Part shown: in pieces, positions 32,257 through 32,847 of the stretch
Layout of the letters: each line of letters starts with the position of its first letter
How positions within the stretch are numbered: position 1 is the first letter of the stretch
Assembly: GCA_902623175.1 (NCBI GenBank)
Contig: CACNSR010000021.1
Location: 1 to 32,847, forward strand
DNA length: 32,847 nt
Direction of reading: 5' to 3'
Source: Halieaceae bacterium
GTDB lineage: Bacteria; Pseudomonadota; Gammaproteobacteria; Pseudomonadales; Halieaceae
Position numbers and translations under genes: made by a program
The notes under the pieces: generated by a model
Told to the model about the DNA's origin: nothing
The model's input: the letters and a program-made list of their open reading frames with translations, nothing else
Database searches by the model: none

Positions 32257-32847
32257 CTACTCACTCTCAGACATTGCACTCAACTGATCTAATACGCCAT
32301 TTAAATACGGACGATAACGTTTCCAACGCTCAGAGCTACCCTGATATACCTTCTGCCGAACTTGCACAGCAGATGCTGTAGTAACGCCTCTTGCGTTGTC
32401 GTGTGGCGATAAGCAAGCGTCATCCCATGCAAGCCCCAAGTGACCCAAAAGTTTGCGGGTTTCTTCTTCCTGACGTTCAGTTAATGCCTCGTAATTCAGC
32501 TCATAGATTCTGTTCGGCATTGCCTGATGCCAATGCTTCATGAGATCTTGGTATAGCTCGTGATAATGCAGAATGTCATCAAGGCTGTAGCAGTACCTCA
32601 ACGAGCCGCTAGTAAAATATTGCGTGTAATTTGCCCAGCACACTGCGGCAGGATCTCTTTTGACGTGGATTATCTTGGACTCAGGCAAAGCTCTAGCAAT
32701 CAGCCCCAAAAACTGAAAATTCTGTGGCATCTTGTCTGTAACGATTGCATTGCCCTCTGAGCGCTGTTTTATTGCATTGAGATATTCTTCTCTGAAGGCC
32801 ATGAGTGCTTCTGCATTTACTGGAGTTTGCCCAACCGCTATTGAACT
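32257..32847 (-). CDS. Sulfotransferase family protein, C-terminal part, cut by the window edge
   Basis: The frame is open to the window end, so the N-terminus and 5'-PSB loop lie outside. The visible ~196 residues contain TDKMPQNFQFLGLI, then the 3'-phosphate-binding strand-helix ALPESKIIHVKRDPAAVCWANY (split here as IIHVKRDP and AVCWANY). LNYEALTERQEEETRKLLGHLGL and the late SSERWKRYRPYL follow, typical of TPR-linked bacterial sulfotransferases that use PAPS. Its final codons (LSAMSESE) resemble the end of the 91-aa island gene at DNA level. Confidence 0.88.
   Translation of the reverse strand, partial: SSIAVGQTPVNAEALMAFREEYLNAIKQRSEGNAIVTDKMPQNFQFLGLIARALPESKIIHVKRDPAAVCWANYTQYFTSGSLRYCYSLDDILHYHELYQDLMKHWHQAMPNRIYELNYEALTERQEEETRKLLGHLGLAWDDACLSPHDNARGVTTASAVQVRQKVYQGSSERWKRYRPYLNGVLDQLSAMSESE

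Overview
The window comes from a Gram-negative gammaproteobacterium with GC-rich core genes. The order dnaK-grpE, recN, fur, bamE, rnfH, ratA, smpB ... ssrA is the classical gammaproteobacterial block (in E. coli: grpE-nadK-recN-bamE-rnfH-ratA-smpB-ssrA). An hrcA gene next to grpE and a propionyl-CoA synthase/malonyl-CoA reductase pair suggest a marine relative of the OM60/NOR5 (Halieaceae) clade, where such a pair has been noted before. The placement is an inference from gene content; no sequence comparison was run.

Layout. (1) 1-6691 is core housekeeping: the heat-shock genes dnaK (partial), grpE and hrcA on the minus strand with two sigma-32-like promoters, then recN, fur, bamE, a frameshifted rnfH, ratA and smpB. 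(2) 6692-21663 separates smpB from ssrA. It holds a TauE/SafE exporter coupled to a MOSC protein, the operon pcs-mcr (1804 and 1217 aa, ATGA overlap, strong terminator), a broken streptogramin-lyase-like remnant, a serine beta-lactamase-fold hydrolase and a large metzincin-like metallopeptidase. (3) 21813-22203 is tmRNA (ssrA), whose 3' end is the attachment site for everything that follows. (4) 22204-31696 is an AT-richer, stacked set of mobile elements with three copies of the ssrA 3' end (22178-22203, 28691-28728, 31322-31344). Element A (22204-28728) has a tyrosine integrase, a 399-aa protein with family-A-polymerase-like palm motifs, an HtrA-type lipoprotein protease and small exported proteins. 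Element B (28729-31344) has no integrase; it carries one FG-GAP secreted protein between perfect 40-bp direct repeats and its own GGGGGCAT end repeats. Element C is only a broken left end with the start of a second integrase. (5) 31704-32847 holds a stand-alone FliG C-terminal-like protein and the 3' part of a sulfotransferase gene.

How it works together. Mcr (malonyl-CoA to 3-hydroxypropionate) and Pcs (3-hydroxypropionate to propionyl-CoA) are the two signature multifunctional enzymes of the 3-hydroxypropionate bicycle; one transcript would make both in a fixed ratio. SmpB and tmRNA are partners in trans-translation, and their ancestral adjacency is broken here by the metabolic block. The ssrA 3' end has served repeatedly as an insertion target. 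Each insertion rebuilds tmRNA while pushing older elements, and the probable original ssrA terminator (28762-28787), downstream.
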